Assembly: GCF_963259705.1 (NCBI RefSeq)
Contig: NC_081842.1
Coordinates: 43,034,803-43,098,802 of the forward strand
Length of the DNA stretch: 64,000 nt
Direction: 5' to 3'
Origin: Myotis daubentonii
Lineage: Eukaryota > Chordata > Mammalia > Chiroptera > Vespertilionidae
The first letter of the stretch is position 1. The number at the start of each line of letters is the position of its first letter. The notes under the pieces are model-generated. The model had not been told where the DNA came from, made no database searches, and saw only the letters and a program-made list of their open reading frames with translations. Position numbers and translations under genes: made by a program. Shown here piece by piece: positions 30,801-43,779 of the stretch.

Positions 30801-33800
30801 CCCAACCGAATCCGCCGGCTGGGGAGGCCAAAGGGGAAGTCGGGTGGGAAAGACTAAGGGAGGGCAGGGCCGGGGCCGCTGCTGGGCCTCTCCTCTGTGT
30901 GACCTCTTGTCCCGAGGGCGGGATGGGTCCGGAGCCCGGACTCGGGTCGCGGTCCCGGGGTTAAACTGCTTGTGTGCCCACCCTGCCCCGTGTCTTCCTG
31001 GACCTGCCCCGCCCCGCCCCGCCCAGGCGTCTTGCACAGCGGCAGCGCGGACTTCGAGTCCGTGGACGACCTGGTGGAAGCTGTGGGGGAACTGTTGCAA
31101 GAGGTGTCCGGGGACAGCAAGGATGACGCGGGCATCAGAGCCGTGTGTCAGCGCATGTACAACACTCTGCGCCTGTACGTGGCGGGGGGCGTGTGGGGAC
31201 GGGGGGAGGGTCGGTCGGGAGGCAGGAGGGAGTCAGGTCTGATGGCCCAGGAGCTTTGTCCTCCCCCCCTAACTGCGCTTGCGGTCCCTGCCTTGCAGGG
31301 CTGAGCCGCAGAGCCAGGGAAACAGCCAGGTGCTGCTGGACGCCCCCATCCAGTTGTCAAAGATCACGGAGAACTACGGTGAGAATGAGGGGAGGTTGAC
31401 CTAGCTACCCTCTCCTGTCCTCCGCCGCGAGGCCCCGGCCGCCTGCCTCCTGGAGCTCAGAACTCCCGGCACCTCTTTTCCATAGGACAAGATTGTAGAA
31501 GCTAGTTGATGTCTTTACTGAAGGCAAAAGAGCCCATTGATGCAGGGAGTAGGGTTGGAGGGTTCTCCAAGCTCTTGGCAATGGTATGAAGCATATGGGC
31601 TTTGGAGCTGGACAAACTTGGGTTCACCCACTCCCCACCCCCTATTTTGTGACTTACTAACCAACTGCATGCTCGTGTTAGAGTTGCTTATCAGCTTTGT
31701 GTCTGGCTTATATTAGTTACTCAAAATATTAGTTTCCCTTCCCTCAGGGAGAAGGTGACTGCTTTTCTTCTCATCTACAGACTGTGGCACCAACCTTCCA
31801 GGGCTGCTGAAGAGGGAACAGTCCTCGGTGAGGAGGAGGATGAAAGGGAGGGGGCTGTGTATGGTTGGGGTAGGAGTTGACGGTCTCTAAATACTGGAAT
31901 ATCTTTCTGGGGGATTTCTGAATCTTTAATTCTGTTCATCGTGGATAAATTGAAAGGGTGAACTTGAGGTGCTCTCTCTGAGCCTACACCCGAGGGTGAA
32001 ATGGTTTTGTTTGGACCCTCAGACAGTGAATGCAAAGAAGCTAGAGAAGGCTGAGGCTCGACTAAAGGCAAAGCAGGAGAAACGTTCAGAGAAGGACACA
32101 CTCAAGACCAGCAACCCTCTGTGAGTTTAGCAAAAAGGGTTAAGAAAGCAGAACAGTCTCTACAGGGATGAAAGGGTGGTTGGGAGTGCCAAAAGCCATC
32201 CATTTCTTCTTTTAAAAGAGTCTTGGAAGAGGCATCAGCCAGCCAGGCAGGCAGCAGAAAGGAGAGTCGGTTGGAATCATCTGGCAAGAACAAATCCTAC
32301 GATGTGCGAATTGAGAACTTTGACGTGTCTTTTGGCGATAGGTGAGGGAGTGGCAGTGGGGGATGTGATGTTTTTCTTTTTCCAAATAAAGGAGAATTTG
32401 GAGAGATTAAATGGGGCTAAAAGTAATATTAGGTTTCTGTTGTTAAACTTGCAGTACACCGATGTCTAGAGCACCCTTTGTCTTCCTGCTGCCCCTGCAG
32501 GGTGCTGCTGGCTGGTGCAGATGTGAACCTGGCATGGGGCCGCCGCTATGGGCTAGTGGGCCGGAATGGGCTGGGGAAGACAACACTGTTGAAGATGCTG
32601 GCCACCCGGAGCCTGCGAGTCCCAGCCCATATTTCCCTGCTGCACGTAGAGCAGGAGGTTGCTGGAGATGACACCCCTGCCCTGCAGAGTGTGCTGGAGA
32701 GTGACACTGTACGAGAAGACCTCCTGCAGCGAGAGCGGGAGCTCAGTGCCCAGGTTGCTGCTGGCAGGTGAAGGCTCCGTGCAGCTGTCCTTCACAGAGT
32801 GCCTGGCATAGTGTCATAATCCAAAATTCACATGCCCATCCTAGCGAGCAGGAGAGCTTAGAACTTAGCACTCTCAAGCCCTTGTTCCTTCCACAGTGTC
32901 CAAGGCCCTCAATGCTGTGAGCCAGTCCTTCCTATACTCTGTTCTTGTCCCAGCAACAGGGCAGCCAGTGGTCTGCTTTCCAACAGCATGGGGTGCAGGA
33001 CATCCTCTTGGACTGCCCCTACTCAGGCTGATTGCTCTGCCCTCCATTTCCTTCCCAGGGCTGAGGGCTCAGAAGCTGCACAGCTGGCAGAAATCTATGC
33101 CAAACTGGAGGAGATTGAGGCTGACAAGGCACCTGCCAGGTATTTGAAATTCCCCCTTTCTTCACATTTCACCTTTCCCTTCTGTTACCTGTTCCAACTG
33201 GGTTCTTCACTTCTAGGGCATCAGTCATTCTTGCTGGACTTGGCTTTACCCCTAAAATGCAGCAGCAGCCTACCCGGTGAGTGGCCCTTGCCATTCTTGA
33301 CTGTGAATACTGTTGGCTCTGCCCCTGTGCTGGTGAGCACCCACCTCTCATGCGGCTCTTTCTTTCTTTAGGGAGTTCTCAGGTGGCTGGAGGATGAGAC
33401 TGGCCCTGGCCCGGGCCCTGTTTGCTAGGTGAGTCTTCTGGGCCTGTATGTGGATATTATGGAGGATGGGCCTTGGCAATTAGGGGTTTGCAATGGATCT
33501 CTAAGCTAAATCCTCAAGCTTTGCATTCTTTTTCTCCATAGGCCAGATCTTCTGCTGTTAGACGGTAAGTTTGAAATGTGACACCCTAACTTCAGGGTGG
33601 GGAAAGGTGGCAACACCCAAGTTCCTACATCTCTAGCCCTTCAATCCCAAATGTGTTCACTTTTTTAGAACCCACAAACATGCTGGATGTAAGGGCCATC
33701 CTATGGCTGGAGAATTACCTGCAGGTGAGTGCCTATAGGTGCCGGAGTAGGTTTGGGGGAAGTCTGCCTCCAAGACATCTAGGGGCTGGGAGCTGACTGC

Positions 33801-36800
33801 CCTCCCAAACTGGGCCTGCTGTCCTGTAACCCCTTAGACGTGGCCCTCCACAATTCTGGTCGTCTCCCACGACCGAAACTTCCTGAATGCCATAGCCACA
33901 GACATCATCCACCTGCACAGCCAGCGGCTAGATGGCTACCGGGGAGACTTTGAGACCTTTATCAAAAGCAAGCAGGAGCGACTACTCAACCAGCAGCGTG
34001 AATATGAGGCACAGCAGCAGTATCGCCAGCATATCCAGGTGTGGAGCCAGCAGGGCTGAGGGCCCCATCTCATGGGTATTAGATTTGCAGGGAGTGAGGG
34101 AGCCTGACCAATGTCTACACTCATCCGCCCGCAGGTTTTCATTGACCGGTTCCGCTACAATGCCAACAGAGCCTCTCAAGTACAGAGTAAACTCAAGATG
34201 CTGGAGAAGCTGTGAGTACAATGTCCAATGGCCCTGACTCCTGTTCTCTTAATTTCTGGCCTCATCTTGCCCTCCCATTATAGGCCCCCCATTTTCTAGA
34301 AATCAACTTGAATTTCCTCCCCCGCAAGAAAGAAAGAAGTTTTATACTGTTCTCAAAGAGTTAATCTTGTCCCCAGGCCCTAGTAACCACTAATCTGCTT
34401 TCTGTTTGTGTATATTTGTTTATGCTGAACATTTAATATAAATGGAATCATACAATGCGACCCTTGTGTCTGGCTTCTTTTGCTTAGCATAATGTTTTTG
34501 AGGGTTATCTCTGTACTAGCACATAGTACTTCATTCCTTTTTATGACAGATAATATTCCATTGTATGGATAATACCATATTTTGCTTATTGATTCATCAG
34601 TTGATGGACATTTATGTTTTCTCCTTTTGGCCCTTATGAATAATGCTGCTATGAACATTTGTGTACTAGTTGTGTGGACATATGTTTTCTATTCTCTTGG
34701 ATGCATACCTAGGAGTGGAGTTGCTGGGTTATATGGTAATTCTATGTTTAACTTTTAAAAAAAAATACATATTTTTCCTGGTTTCAGAGAGGAAAGGAGA
34801 GGGAGAAAGAGATAGAAACATCACCGATGAGAGAAAAATCATTGATCAGCTGCCTCCTGCAAGCCACACACTGGGGATCGAGCCCGCAACCTGGACATAT
34901 GCCCTGACCAGAATTGAACTGTGACCTTCTGCTTCGTAGGCTAAAGCTCAACCACTGAGTCACGCCTGCTGGGCTGTCTTTTTTTTTTTTTTTAATACTC
35001 ACATGAGGACATGCTTAGAGAGGAATGGTGAGAGAGAAAGAAACATCAATGGGTTGCCTTCTGTATGTGCCCCAAACCCACAGCCCAGGTGTGTGCCCCG
35101 ACCTGGGATCAGCGGGAAACCTTTTCTCTCAGTGCACACACTCAACTACCTGAGCCGCTCTGGCTGGTTATCATCTTTAATTTTAGCTATCCTAGTGGGT
35201 GTGGCATGTTATCTCATTGTGGTTTTGATTTGCATTCCTTCATGACTAAGGGTGGTGAACATTGAAGGTTGAATCTTTTTGTTTTGTTTTTGTTTTGCTA
35301 ATCTTGAAACAACATTTCTAGAAGTGCTGGTGTTGGAGAGCCTAAAATCATAAGGCTTAGGATTTTTATGACATTGAAATGTACATCATGATATGTTAAC
35401 TAGAAGGTCAAAAAGCTGCAAAAAGAATAATACTATTTTTTTCCAGCATTTAGTAAACTAAAGGAATGTACAGTCGTGTGCTGCTTAATGTCAAGGATAC
35501 GTTCTGAGATGTGTTGTTGGGCAATTTTGTCATTGTGCAAACATCATAGAGTGCACCCACCTAGATGGTATAGCCCACTACACACCTAGGCAGTATGTTA
35601 TAGCCTATTGCTCCTAGTCTACAGGTCTGTACGGCATGTTATTTCACTGAATACTGTAGGCATTTGTAATACAATGGTAACTATTTGTGTAACTAAACAT
35701 AAAAGTTACAGTAAAACCCAGCTGGTATGGCTCAGTGGTTGAGCATCAACCCATGAACCAGGAGGTCACAGTTCAGTTCCCGGTCAGGGCATATGCCTGG
35801 ATTTCGGGCTTGATCCCCAGTAGGGGGCATGCAGGAGGCAGCTGATCAATGATTTTCTCTCATCATTGATGTTTCTATCTCACTCTCTGAAATCAATAAA
35901 AATATGTATTAAAAAATGAGAGAGATGCAGTAGACAAAGGATATTTACAGCAAAAAGTATATAAGTAGCATAGTCATTTATTATCATTATCGAGTATTAT
36001 GTGCTGTACATAATTACATGTGCTGTATTTTATACAGCTGGTGTGCAGTAGGCTTATTTATACCAGCATCACCACAGACATTGTGCTATGACATTATGAC
36101 TTGGCTCTGATGTGACTAGGTGATAGGAATTTCAGCTCCATTATAACCTTATGGGACCATCCTCATGTATGTGGTCTGTTGTTAAACTTGTTATGTAGTA
36201 CAAAACTGTCCTCGAAAATAAGAATGTTATCTGGGTGGTGGGACTAGAAGCTTTTCTAAGTTTTCTCTGAGCATATATTTCTTGTGTGATGGAACACATG
36301 AAAGTCATACATCTAGAGTGCCCCCTCTTTCCTCAGGCCAGAGCTGAAACCCGTGGACAAGGAGCTGGAGGTAGTGATGAAGTGAGTGCTGGGCCAGAGG
36401 GGCTGGGTGGAAGCTCTTGTTTCTGGCCACTGCAGTGCTGTTCACCCCCACCCTCCCTCCCACAGGTTCCCTGATGGGTTTGAGAAGTTCTCACCACCAA
36501 TTCTGCAACTAGATGAGGTGGATTTCTACTATGACCCTAAACACGTTATCTTCAGCCGTCTCTCCGTCTCTGCTGATCTTGAATCCCGCATCTGTGTGGT
36601 ATGGTTGTTGTTTCTCTGTTCCAGGAGCTGGGACTCTCCCACCCCAACACATGCTGGGGATTGGCCCAGATCCTCGGGCTGCAGGGGAAAGAGGTCCACT
36701 GGGCAAGAGTCAGGGCCTGAGCCAAGGACTTGGCTATACTTATACTGTCCCCATGCTCCAGCCTCACAGGGCTGCCCTGCAGAGGTGAAAAGAAAGCCTG

Positions 36801-38290
36801 GCATCTGGTACTTTATGAATACTTGAAGCAGTATTCTGTCTTGCTCGTCTCTGCTCTCAGTTTTCTCAAACCATGGAACATAGAGGAGAGAGTATAGGCT
36901 TCAGGGTCAGACTTCAGATCCTGACTCTGCCATTTCCCAGCTTTATTACTAAACAGTTTTCTCATCTTTAAAATGGAGATAACGTCTACCTCCCTTGGTT
37001 ATTGGGAGAATTAAAGCCCCAGCACTTAGTAGGTACTCAGGTATTAGGCTCTCTTTACATATTTATTTACCTTCTTCATTTTTCTCTTGAGTTTCTGAAA
37101 AATATTTTAGTTATTGAAAGAGTCATTGGGACTACCCAAGTCCAATTCTCATTTCCTTTCCTTGTGTCCTCTACATGTACACTCTAAAGGTCTCATGTTT
37201 CTTCTTATAGGTTGGGGAGAATGGGGCTGGGAAGTCTACCATGCTGAAGCTGCTTATGGGGGACCTAACACCTGTTCGAGGCATCAGACATGCTCACCGG
37301 TAGGGCCCACACCTTCACTCTCCAACTACCCGTACACTTGTAGCTACATTCTTTATGGTCACGCCTTTCATCCCCTCTTGCACCTTCATTGCTGACTGCA
37401 GGAATCTGAAGATTGGCTATTTCAGCCAGCACCACGTGGAACAGCTGGACCTGAACGTCAGTGCTGTGGAGCTGCTGTCACGCAAGTTTCCTGGTGTGTT
37501 AGGGCTTGGGGTTCAGGAGAAAGTCCCAGGGCTGCTGCCTACAGTTAGGCCTCCTTGGGGAGGTGCTAAGCAGCCCAACAAAGTCTAGGTGTAAGGACAG
37601 AGGTATTTGAAGGTGGGGCTGGGGAGAGGGTGAAGGGAGGGAGTTGGGCCATGATTGAATGGGGCCTATTCCAGGACGGCCTGAGGAAGAGTATCGTCAC
37701 CAGCTCGGCCGGTATGGCATCTCTGGAGAACTGGCTGTGCGCCCTGTTGCCAGCTTGTCTGGGGGCCAGAAGAGCCGGGTAGCCTTTGCTCAGATGACTA
37801 TGCCCTGGTGAGGCCTTATTTTCTAGAATTCTTGCCCTCCCTGTCCCCCTCTAGCCTAGTAGAAAATGATTCTCTTGTCTTTATATCAGAGGAGTTCATG
37901 ATTTCTCCAACTCCCCATAACTATCCACCTTCCTGGGTTCTGCCTTCCAGCCCCAACTTCTACATTCTGGATGAACCCACAAACCACCTGGATATGGAGA
38001 CAATTGAGGCTCTTGGCCGTGCTCTCAACAGTTTCAGGGTGAGTGTGTCTTCATAATGCCCACTCCTTCCCAGGCCTCAGCACTCCTTAGCCCCCCAACC
38101 CCCTGAGTGCCTCTGGTCTCCTGTCTTTCAGGGTGGCGTGATTCTGGTATCCCACGATGAGCGCTTCATCAGGCTGGTGTGCCAGGAGTTGTGGGTGTGC
38201 GAAGGAGGCGGCGTCACCCGGGTCGAGGGGGGATTTGACCAGTACCGTGCTCTTCTCCAGGAACAGTTCCGCCGTGAGGGCTTCCTCTAG
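30723..38290 (+). CDS. ABCF3: ATP-binding cassette sub-family F member 3, complete coding sequence in 21 exons
   Basis: Soluble ABC-F ATPase with twin nucleotide-binding domains and no membrane segment; the family acts on ribosomes or translation factors. Exons: 30723-30795, 31027-31174, 31299-31378, 31781-31827, 32023-32120, 32219-32341, 32501-32767, 33059-33139, 33217-33276, 33372-33428, 33542-33564, 33669-33724, 33838-34038, 34135-34211, 36337-36381, 36466-36598, 37211-37299, 37402-37493, 37675-37807, 37951-38038, 38132-38290. The sum is 2130 nt, giving 709 residues as in human. NBD1: Walker [10 protein letters not shown] (210-218), signature FSGGW (328-332), Walker B LLLLDEP (348-354), switch SHD (381-383). 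NBD2: Walker [10 protein letters not shown] (525-533), signature LSGGQ (611-615), Walker B FYILDEP (631-637). A basic, Lys/Glu-rich stretch precedes NBD1. All catalytic residues are intact. Confidence 0.98.
31562..31730 (+). repeat. MIR SINE fragment in ABCF3 intron 3
   Basis: GCATATGGGCTTTGGAGCTG and GACAAACTTGGGTTC are MIR head-like; the remainder is diverged. Confidence 0.65.
34755..34977 (-). mobile_element. Ves SINE in ABCF3 intron 14
   Basis: Reverse-strand copy (GGTTTCAGAGAGGAAAGGAG ... CCACTGAGTCACGCCTGCTGGGC) inserted in an old L1 fragment, next to another Ves copy. Confidence 0.87.
34978..35166 (-). mobile_element. Ves-type SINE, diverged
   Basis: Reverse-strand copy after a T-run, ending CTGAGCCGCTCTGGCTGG. 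It is directly joined to the preceding copy, and both sit in the same L1 remnant. Confidence 0.8.
35468..36190. mobile_element. Tigger-family (pogo-like) DNA transposon remnant in ABCF3 intron 14
   Basis: ACAGTCGTGTGCTGCTTAAT near 35469 and internal runs such as TAGCCTATTGCTCCTAGTCT and GGTGATAGGAATTTCAGCTC match the Tigger family from memory. The right end is decayed. A Ves SINE at 35717-35925 interrupts it. Confidence 0.7.
35717..35925 (+). mobile_element. Ves SINE inside a Tigger element
   Basis: Plus-strand copy (CAGCTGGTATGGCTCAGTGG ... TCTGAAATCAATAAAAATATG). It splits the Tigger DNA transposon at 35468-36190. Confidence 0.9.
36858..37048 (+). repeat. MIR SINE in ABCF3 intron 16
   Basis: TAGGCTTCAGGGTCAGACTT, CTGACTCTGCCATTTCCCAG and TAGTAGGTACTCAGGT. 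Confidence 0.85.
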
Positions 38291-38562
38291 GCCCAACAAG
38301 CTGAGGGCTGTGCCCAGGACATGGACTGGTCTCCCAGACCCCTGGGCCACCATGTAGGCCACGGACCTCCCCTGACTTTGGGGACAGCCTTATTCCCAAA
38401 TCTCTCCTTTTGACTGGAGCATGCTCTGCACAATCCAGAGAACCACATCTTAGGGTCTGTGAGGACTGGTCTTCTAAGTGGAAGGGGTAGGAGGGTACCC
38501 TCTGGGGTTATAGTTCCTCCACTGCCCCAGCTCTGACTGGGCCCCAAGTGGCTGCTGTGTAA

Positions 38563-38568
38563 ATTAAA
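38563..38568 (+). terminator. ABCF3: ATTAAA polyadenylation signal of ABCF3
   Basis: The common ATTAAA variant lies about 270 bases after the stop at 38288-38290, followed by T/G-rich sequence. No AATAAA is found nearer. Confidence 0.75.
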
Positions 38569-41399
38569 TCTTCTTGCCTCATCTCTGCTGTTCCCTGGCA
38601 GGGCTGCAGTGTGTTAAGGGGTGTGGGCTCTCTGATTTGTTATTCTCCTGTGACATTTGTATCAATCACAAAGAGGAGGTTATAGCATCACCAGCCTTGA
38701 CCCTGGAAGGAGAGACATCACTAAAGCCGCTGGGGCTCAGAGGTCACCTGCCTGACCTTGCAGTGGGCTGGGCTGTTGAATGAAGGGCAGTGGATTACAT
38801 CACTGTCGTGCTTGTCCCTGTAGCGTGAGCTCGGCCTCACTGCTTAAGAGAGTGAACTGATTCTGTAATCTTGCAGCTTTAGACATGGTTTGTCATCTGC
38901 TTTCTCCCGTGGTCTCTGGCCCAGGCTCACCCTGCTTCTCTGGTCTGGACCTTCAGAAGGGTCTGAAGAGAAATTGTCTTTGTCCCTGTTTTGCTTGGGT
39001 GGTTTTATTTTTCCCTCTAACCATGTAAGAGGGGCCTGGGAAGAAGTTGAAAATGGGAACAAATAGAGCACTTTGTTTTCAAATTAAGCAGTCTTAAGTG
39101 TGGGGTGGAATGTTTCATTGTTGGGGTCCAGCTCCCCACATTTCACAGAGGTAATAGGATTTATAAATATTGCTTCTCAAGGGCTCAGCTGCTATATGTA
39201 GTTGTTATACAGAAGACACTGACATAGAGACATTGTGTTGCTCTCTGTGATGATGGAGGAAACCAGTCAACAGAAGCAACTTGCTGGCTTCATGGAGAAT
39301 TATAGTCACAAAGCTCAACCAAGGAATGTTAACTCAGCTGGTGAGGTTATTATAGTGCAGGTAGGTGGAGGGAAATACCTGTTTTTGGAGTAAAGGAGAA
39401 TAAAGACAGGAAGTCTCTGCTGATTTACTATAGAACAGGCAGTGATGGATGAATGAAAACAGCAGAAGAGCCACTAATCAGCCTGCCTCCTCAGCCTCTC
39501 TCACTCCCTTTCAGAAGTCCAGAGGAGAGGTTCTTCCAACTGTGTGTGGCTTTGTGAATCCTCATGCTCCTAAGAGCCTTCTCACAACCCCCATCACTTC
39601 TGCCAACCTCAGACCTGCAGATGGGCCAGTCAGGGGCCATCTGGTGTGTGATTTGTGTCTACCTGTTTGCCAGGCTCAGCCCCTTCACCTCACACAAGCT
39701 TGTGAATCCTGATATGAGTTCTCCCAAGTCCTTAAAGTTGGTGGGAGTGCAGCTGAAGGGTTCTGTGACAGAATCTGCTGCTTTTGGAGGTAGGTGACTT
39801 TATACAAAGAGCACTGGAGTTGGGTCTAAGATCAAGTCCCAGTGCCATTACTGGTGATAGAAGGAGTCACCAGACTAAGAAATACTAGCTGTGAAAGGAA
39901 CCACTTAACCTTTTTGAAAACCTCTGCCTGGTTTCTTGATAGGATTGTGTTGAGGATTAGCTGACAAGCACATTATACATGTGATTCATAAAGTGATTTT
40001 TTTGTCGGTGGCCAGTCTGATTTGAAGGACTATCATGGGAAAAGCAGATTTTCTGAGTGATTCCAGAGGTGGACAAGTTTGGGTTCGAAGGAAGGAAAAT
40101 TTGTAATAGTTCAGGTTGCCTCCTGAGAGTAAGTTTCCAGTCTCTGGGACTGTTCAGCCCTGCAGGCTCTCAAGAAGACCTCTTTCAGGTTGGTTTCCAA
40201 TGTCATGATTCCATGAACAAAATAGGAAGAGCCTGTATATGACAGTACAGGCCTACATATCAGGCCTTGAGAAAATGAATCGTAGCTGCTGAGAAAGACT
40301 ACATTAAGGTTTGGGTGAACTTCTGGAGGTTAAAAGAGGAGAGCTGGCAGAAGATAGTTGTCTTGAGGGAAAATATAGACAATGTCAACTCCATTCCAGA
40401 AAGCACAGGGCGGAGAGAAATTTGATATGCATGAGTGGGAAGCCACCCTTGATCACCACAGACTGCCCATCACAGTAGCCACCCCTTTCACACTGGAGAG
40501 CCCATATAACCCAACCATTGGGAAGCTGGTCCTTCCAACTGCTGAGGTTGGAGCTGCCCTGCTGACATCAGGCTAAGTTCTCACTGTTTTCCAGGCAAAT
40601 TTTGGAATAGGGGAAAAGGTGCCGTTTACCCTTGCTGGCTATGCCCCAGGTTAATTTGTCATTTTAGAATGTAAAATTCTAGTAAAAGCCACTCCACAAG
40701 CCTGGGCCTGGCCCATCCACAGGTGCAAGCCAAACAACACCTCCAGCATCATCAGCTTATGGGTCTGCACCAGCCTGAACATGCAGACTGGATTATGGAA
40801 CCTGGGGAAATCCCAGCGGGCTAGCAGGCTGGGTTCACAACCTGGCTGAAGGGCCTCTAGGGGTCCCTGAACCTGGAGCCATTGACTCCCTTCAACCTAG
40901 CCTCCCTCCAAGTGGGCTTCATCGCACTTAGTGCTTCCCACATTATAAGCTGCTTGCCATTATTAAAGTTGTAGATCCCACTTTGCCTTGTTAACCTAGA
41001 AGGCCAGACCGTGGCTTGCTCGTCTTTGTGTCTTATGTGCCTGCCACAGGTTGGGTTCCCTGGGAAGCAGTGTGAAGAAATCATGCAGGGTGTTGATGGG
41101 GATGTACTGCTGGGACCAATACCAGGATTGAGCAGAGGGAGAAAATGGGCAGCATTAAAGCCTCAGCCCCACATTCTGGAGCTGGGTAACTCTGCAGAGT
41201 TGTCCTGAGTTGAGGCAATGGCTCAGGCAGGCCTTTATCTGCTGAGTTGACTAGTCTTTGAATGCTGGCTGCTACCAGAAGATGTGAAGTTGAGAAAGGA
41301 AGTTTTCTTCAGCTGAGACAATTCCCCCAAAGGGACTGACAGCTAAGGACTTTGCCATCAGCACTCTGCAGCTAAGGCAGCAAGTCCATTCCTGAAAGG

Positions 41400-41485
41400 G
41401 CGTCCAGGCAGCTCATCACAGCATCTACAGTGCCTGACCTATAGACATGTGCTCAATAAAAGTGCTTGAGAAATGAGTATTTGGG
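41400..41485 (+). repeat. L2 3' terminus
   Basis: CTACAGTGCCTGACCTATAG and TGCTCAATAAAAGTGCTTGA resemble the L2 3' end. Confidence 0.6.
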
Positions 41486-41801
41486 GGAGATTATTTGAGA
41501 AAAAGTAGAGAATAATATTGGGAGAGGAAAAGGGGATAAACCGAGAAACCAGCCAGAAGGTCATAATCAAAATCCAGTCCTAAGGGCACGGGGTCAGCAA
41601 GGTGCAGGTGGAGACAAGGCTAGGGAGGATGGTGTGCAAACTCAGCAAGGGGCTGCCCGCCCTGCCCAAACAAGGAAGGACTCCTTTTTCTGGGCCAAAG
41701 TCTTGAGAGCTTAGGGACCTAAGGAACAGGTTTATTAGTAAAGGGAACCTTTTTGTTTTTAAACCTCACCTTGTTTCCTTTTAAGACAATGCTAAGGAAT
41801 A

Positions 41802-42010
41802 ATGACAGTACTAAATATTTATTGAGTTCTTACTGTGCAATAGGGACTTTTGTAAGTCCTTTGCCCACACTCACTCAGTCCATCTTCACAAACAAACCTG
41901 TTTTTCCCATTTCACAGATGAGGAAACAGGAAGTTGACATAGTGGGTGGCAGGACTGGGATCCGGGCCAGTCTGGTTCTAGAGTGCAACCTTCACTGTCA
42001 TGCTGTACTA
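41802..42010 (-). repeat. MIR SINE
   Basis: Reverse MIR: TTATTGAGTTCTTACTGTGC and TTTCACAGATGAGGAAACAGG. Confidence 0.85.
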
Positions 42011-42209
42011 CCGCTCAGCTCCTCGTGTGACCTGCTCAATGGTTTTGTTCATTCCATCACTTAAAACTCATCAGTTGCATGGGGCAGGGGTGGGAGGTAG
42101 GGTATTCGAACAAGCTCTCAGGAGAGCAAGCTGATGAGTAGGAGTACCTGGCATTGGGTGACATGCTGGGTGGTCAGTGAAATTGTTTGTTAAATTAATA
42201 AGAAAAAAA

Positions 42210-42420
42210 CGTGGAAAAGTCATGCACTGGGATTAGCACAGCTCTCCCACTAATGGCATCTTGGGCAAGTCAACCTCTCCTGAGCAAATTATCCTTATCC
42301 ATAAAATGGGTATAACCCAATTTGTCTTGCCTGCTTCTTTGGGTAGTTGGAAGGATTAAATGAGACAAAGCCCCGTGTAAGCTGAACAAACATTTTTGTG
42401 AACTGTAAAGAGCTGTGGAT
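42210..42420 (+). repeat. MIR SINE
   Basis: CATCTTGGGCAAGTCAACCT, CCATAAAATGGGTATAAC and GTAGTTGGAAGGATTAAATG. Confidence 0.8.
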
Positions 42421-42894
42421 CCAAAGGGTGTCATTTTCATGGATGGAATGAGGGGGCGGCAGCCTGGGGCCTCCTCTGGAGACACATAGACTACCACATG
42501 TACAAACACTCCAGGCCATCATCAAGATGATTGCCCCAGGAGGGCCATCCACAGCCCTCATCTGCTGAGCCAAGCATCAGAAAGTGTGCTTGCAGGAGCG
42601 CAGCATGAGACTGCCTGGCACCTGCTGAGTTACATGGGGTAAGGCAGAAATCATGCAATTTAAGCCCATTCTAATAATATGTATAGGTCATGTCCTATTG
42701 GTAATTCTAGGTTTCTATTTTCTTTATGTTAAATAAATGGATGGTTTGTAAGTGATTTCTGCTTTACTGTATATAGAGAGGCCTTTGAAACCCTAAATTA
42801 AATATTTGTCAACCCATGCTACAGCATTTTTAACACCGAGGAACGCTTTCACTAATGTTCTCCTTTGGCCTTGTCTTCTCCATAATCCGTTAAG

Positions 42895-43050
42895 TGGATC
42901 TTGATGAGTTATTCCCATTTTACAGAACTGGAGCTTGAGGCAGAAAGATGATGAAGTGTCTTGCTTAGGTTCAGATACCTCTGTGCGTGAGAGATGGGGC
43001 AAGAACAGAGGTATCTGGGTCCCTAGACTTCTCACATCTCTCCAGATCGC
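42895..43050 (-). repeat. MIR SINE fragment
   Basis: Reverse MIR: TTCCCATTTTACAGAACTGG and GATGAAGTGTCTTGCTTAGG. Confidence 0.7.
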
Positions 43051-43370
43051 TGTTCTCAACTTTGTTCCGTATTTATTCATACAATGGATGGCATTCTCAT
43101 GTCACACATGCCCATGGGCATACTCAGGGTCATGTTACCTTCAATCCTTTCAGGCAAGTGTTTTGAACCTAATTGTTCAAGATGGGAGATGTTCAAGCAG
43201 GGTGTCAGAACCTAACAAGGCAAGGGGGGCATCTGTATAGGAAGGTGGTCCAGTATGAGGTCAGAACCTGAGTGAGGTGAGGACATTCATGCATGGGCAT
43301 GGCCTGCGCTCTGGGGTGGGAATGCAGCCTGCCTGGGGAATCAAAGCCCAAGCAGGGGGAGGAGGACATT

Positions 43371-43582
43371 ATTTTTTTAACTTATCTTTATTCTTTATTA
43401 TTGATAGTATTACAGATGTCCCCTTTGTTTTGTTCCCTATTACCCCCTCCAGCCCATACTAGCCCTTCCCAGGCCTTCACCGGACTATTGTCTGTGTCCA
43501 TTGGCTATGTACATATGCATATAAGTTCCCCAGTTATTGTCTCCCGCCTTCCCTCTAAAATTCATCAGTCTGTCCCATGTCT
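43371..43582 (-). mobile_element. Bat L1-type 3' stub
   Basis: T-rich start then TTATTGATAGTATTACAGATGTCCCC, similar to a short stub at 26566-26605. I read it as a 5'-truncated LINE 3' end in reverse; family not certain. Confidence 0.5.
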
Positions 43583-43779
43583 TTTTTTTTGTTAAGTTTT
43601 TATTGATTTTAGAGGGAGAGAGGAAGGGAGAGGGAGAGAAACATTGGTGGCTGCCTCCTGCACGCCCCTTACTGGGTATCAAGCCTGCAACCCAGGCATG
43701 GGCCTTAACCGGGAATCGAACTAGCGGCCTCTCAAGCCCGGGATGACACCCAACCAACTGAGCCACTTTAGCCAGGGCA
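43583..43779 (-). mobile_element. Ves SINE
   Basis: Reverse-strand copy: T-run, TTTATTGATTTTAGAGGGAG tail, head ending CTGAGCCACTTTAGCCAGGG. It follows an L1-like 3' stub. Confidence 0.9.

Larger units (their letters stand above)
34290..35270 (-). mobile_element. L1 3' UTR remnant in ABCF3 intron 14
   Basis: Reverse L1 motifs: GATAATATTCCATTGTATGG, AATAATGCTGCTATGAACAT, GAGTGGAGTTGCTGGGTTAT, and TGTGGTTTTGATTTGCATTC after two Ves SINEs at 34755-35166. Confidence 0.8.
38570..43370. other. Intergenic stretch downstream of ABCF3
   Basis: No coding exon recognised. Only old repeats are present: L2 at 41400, and MIRs at 41802, 42210 and 42895. It contains none of the young bat SINEs that crowd the next 18 kb. 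Confidence 0.65.

Noticed and set aside
40382..40576. 64-codon frame downstream of ABCF3
   Set aside because: Short, isolated, with no recognised family or promoter.
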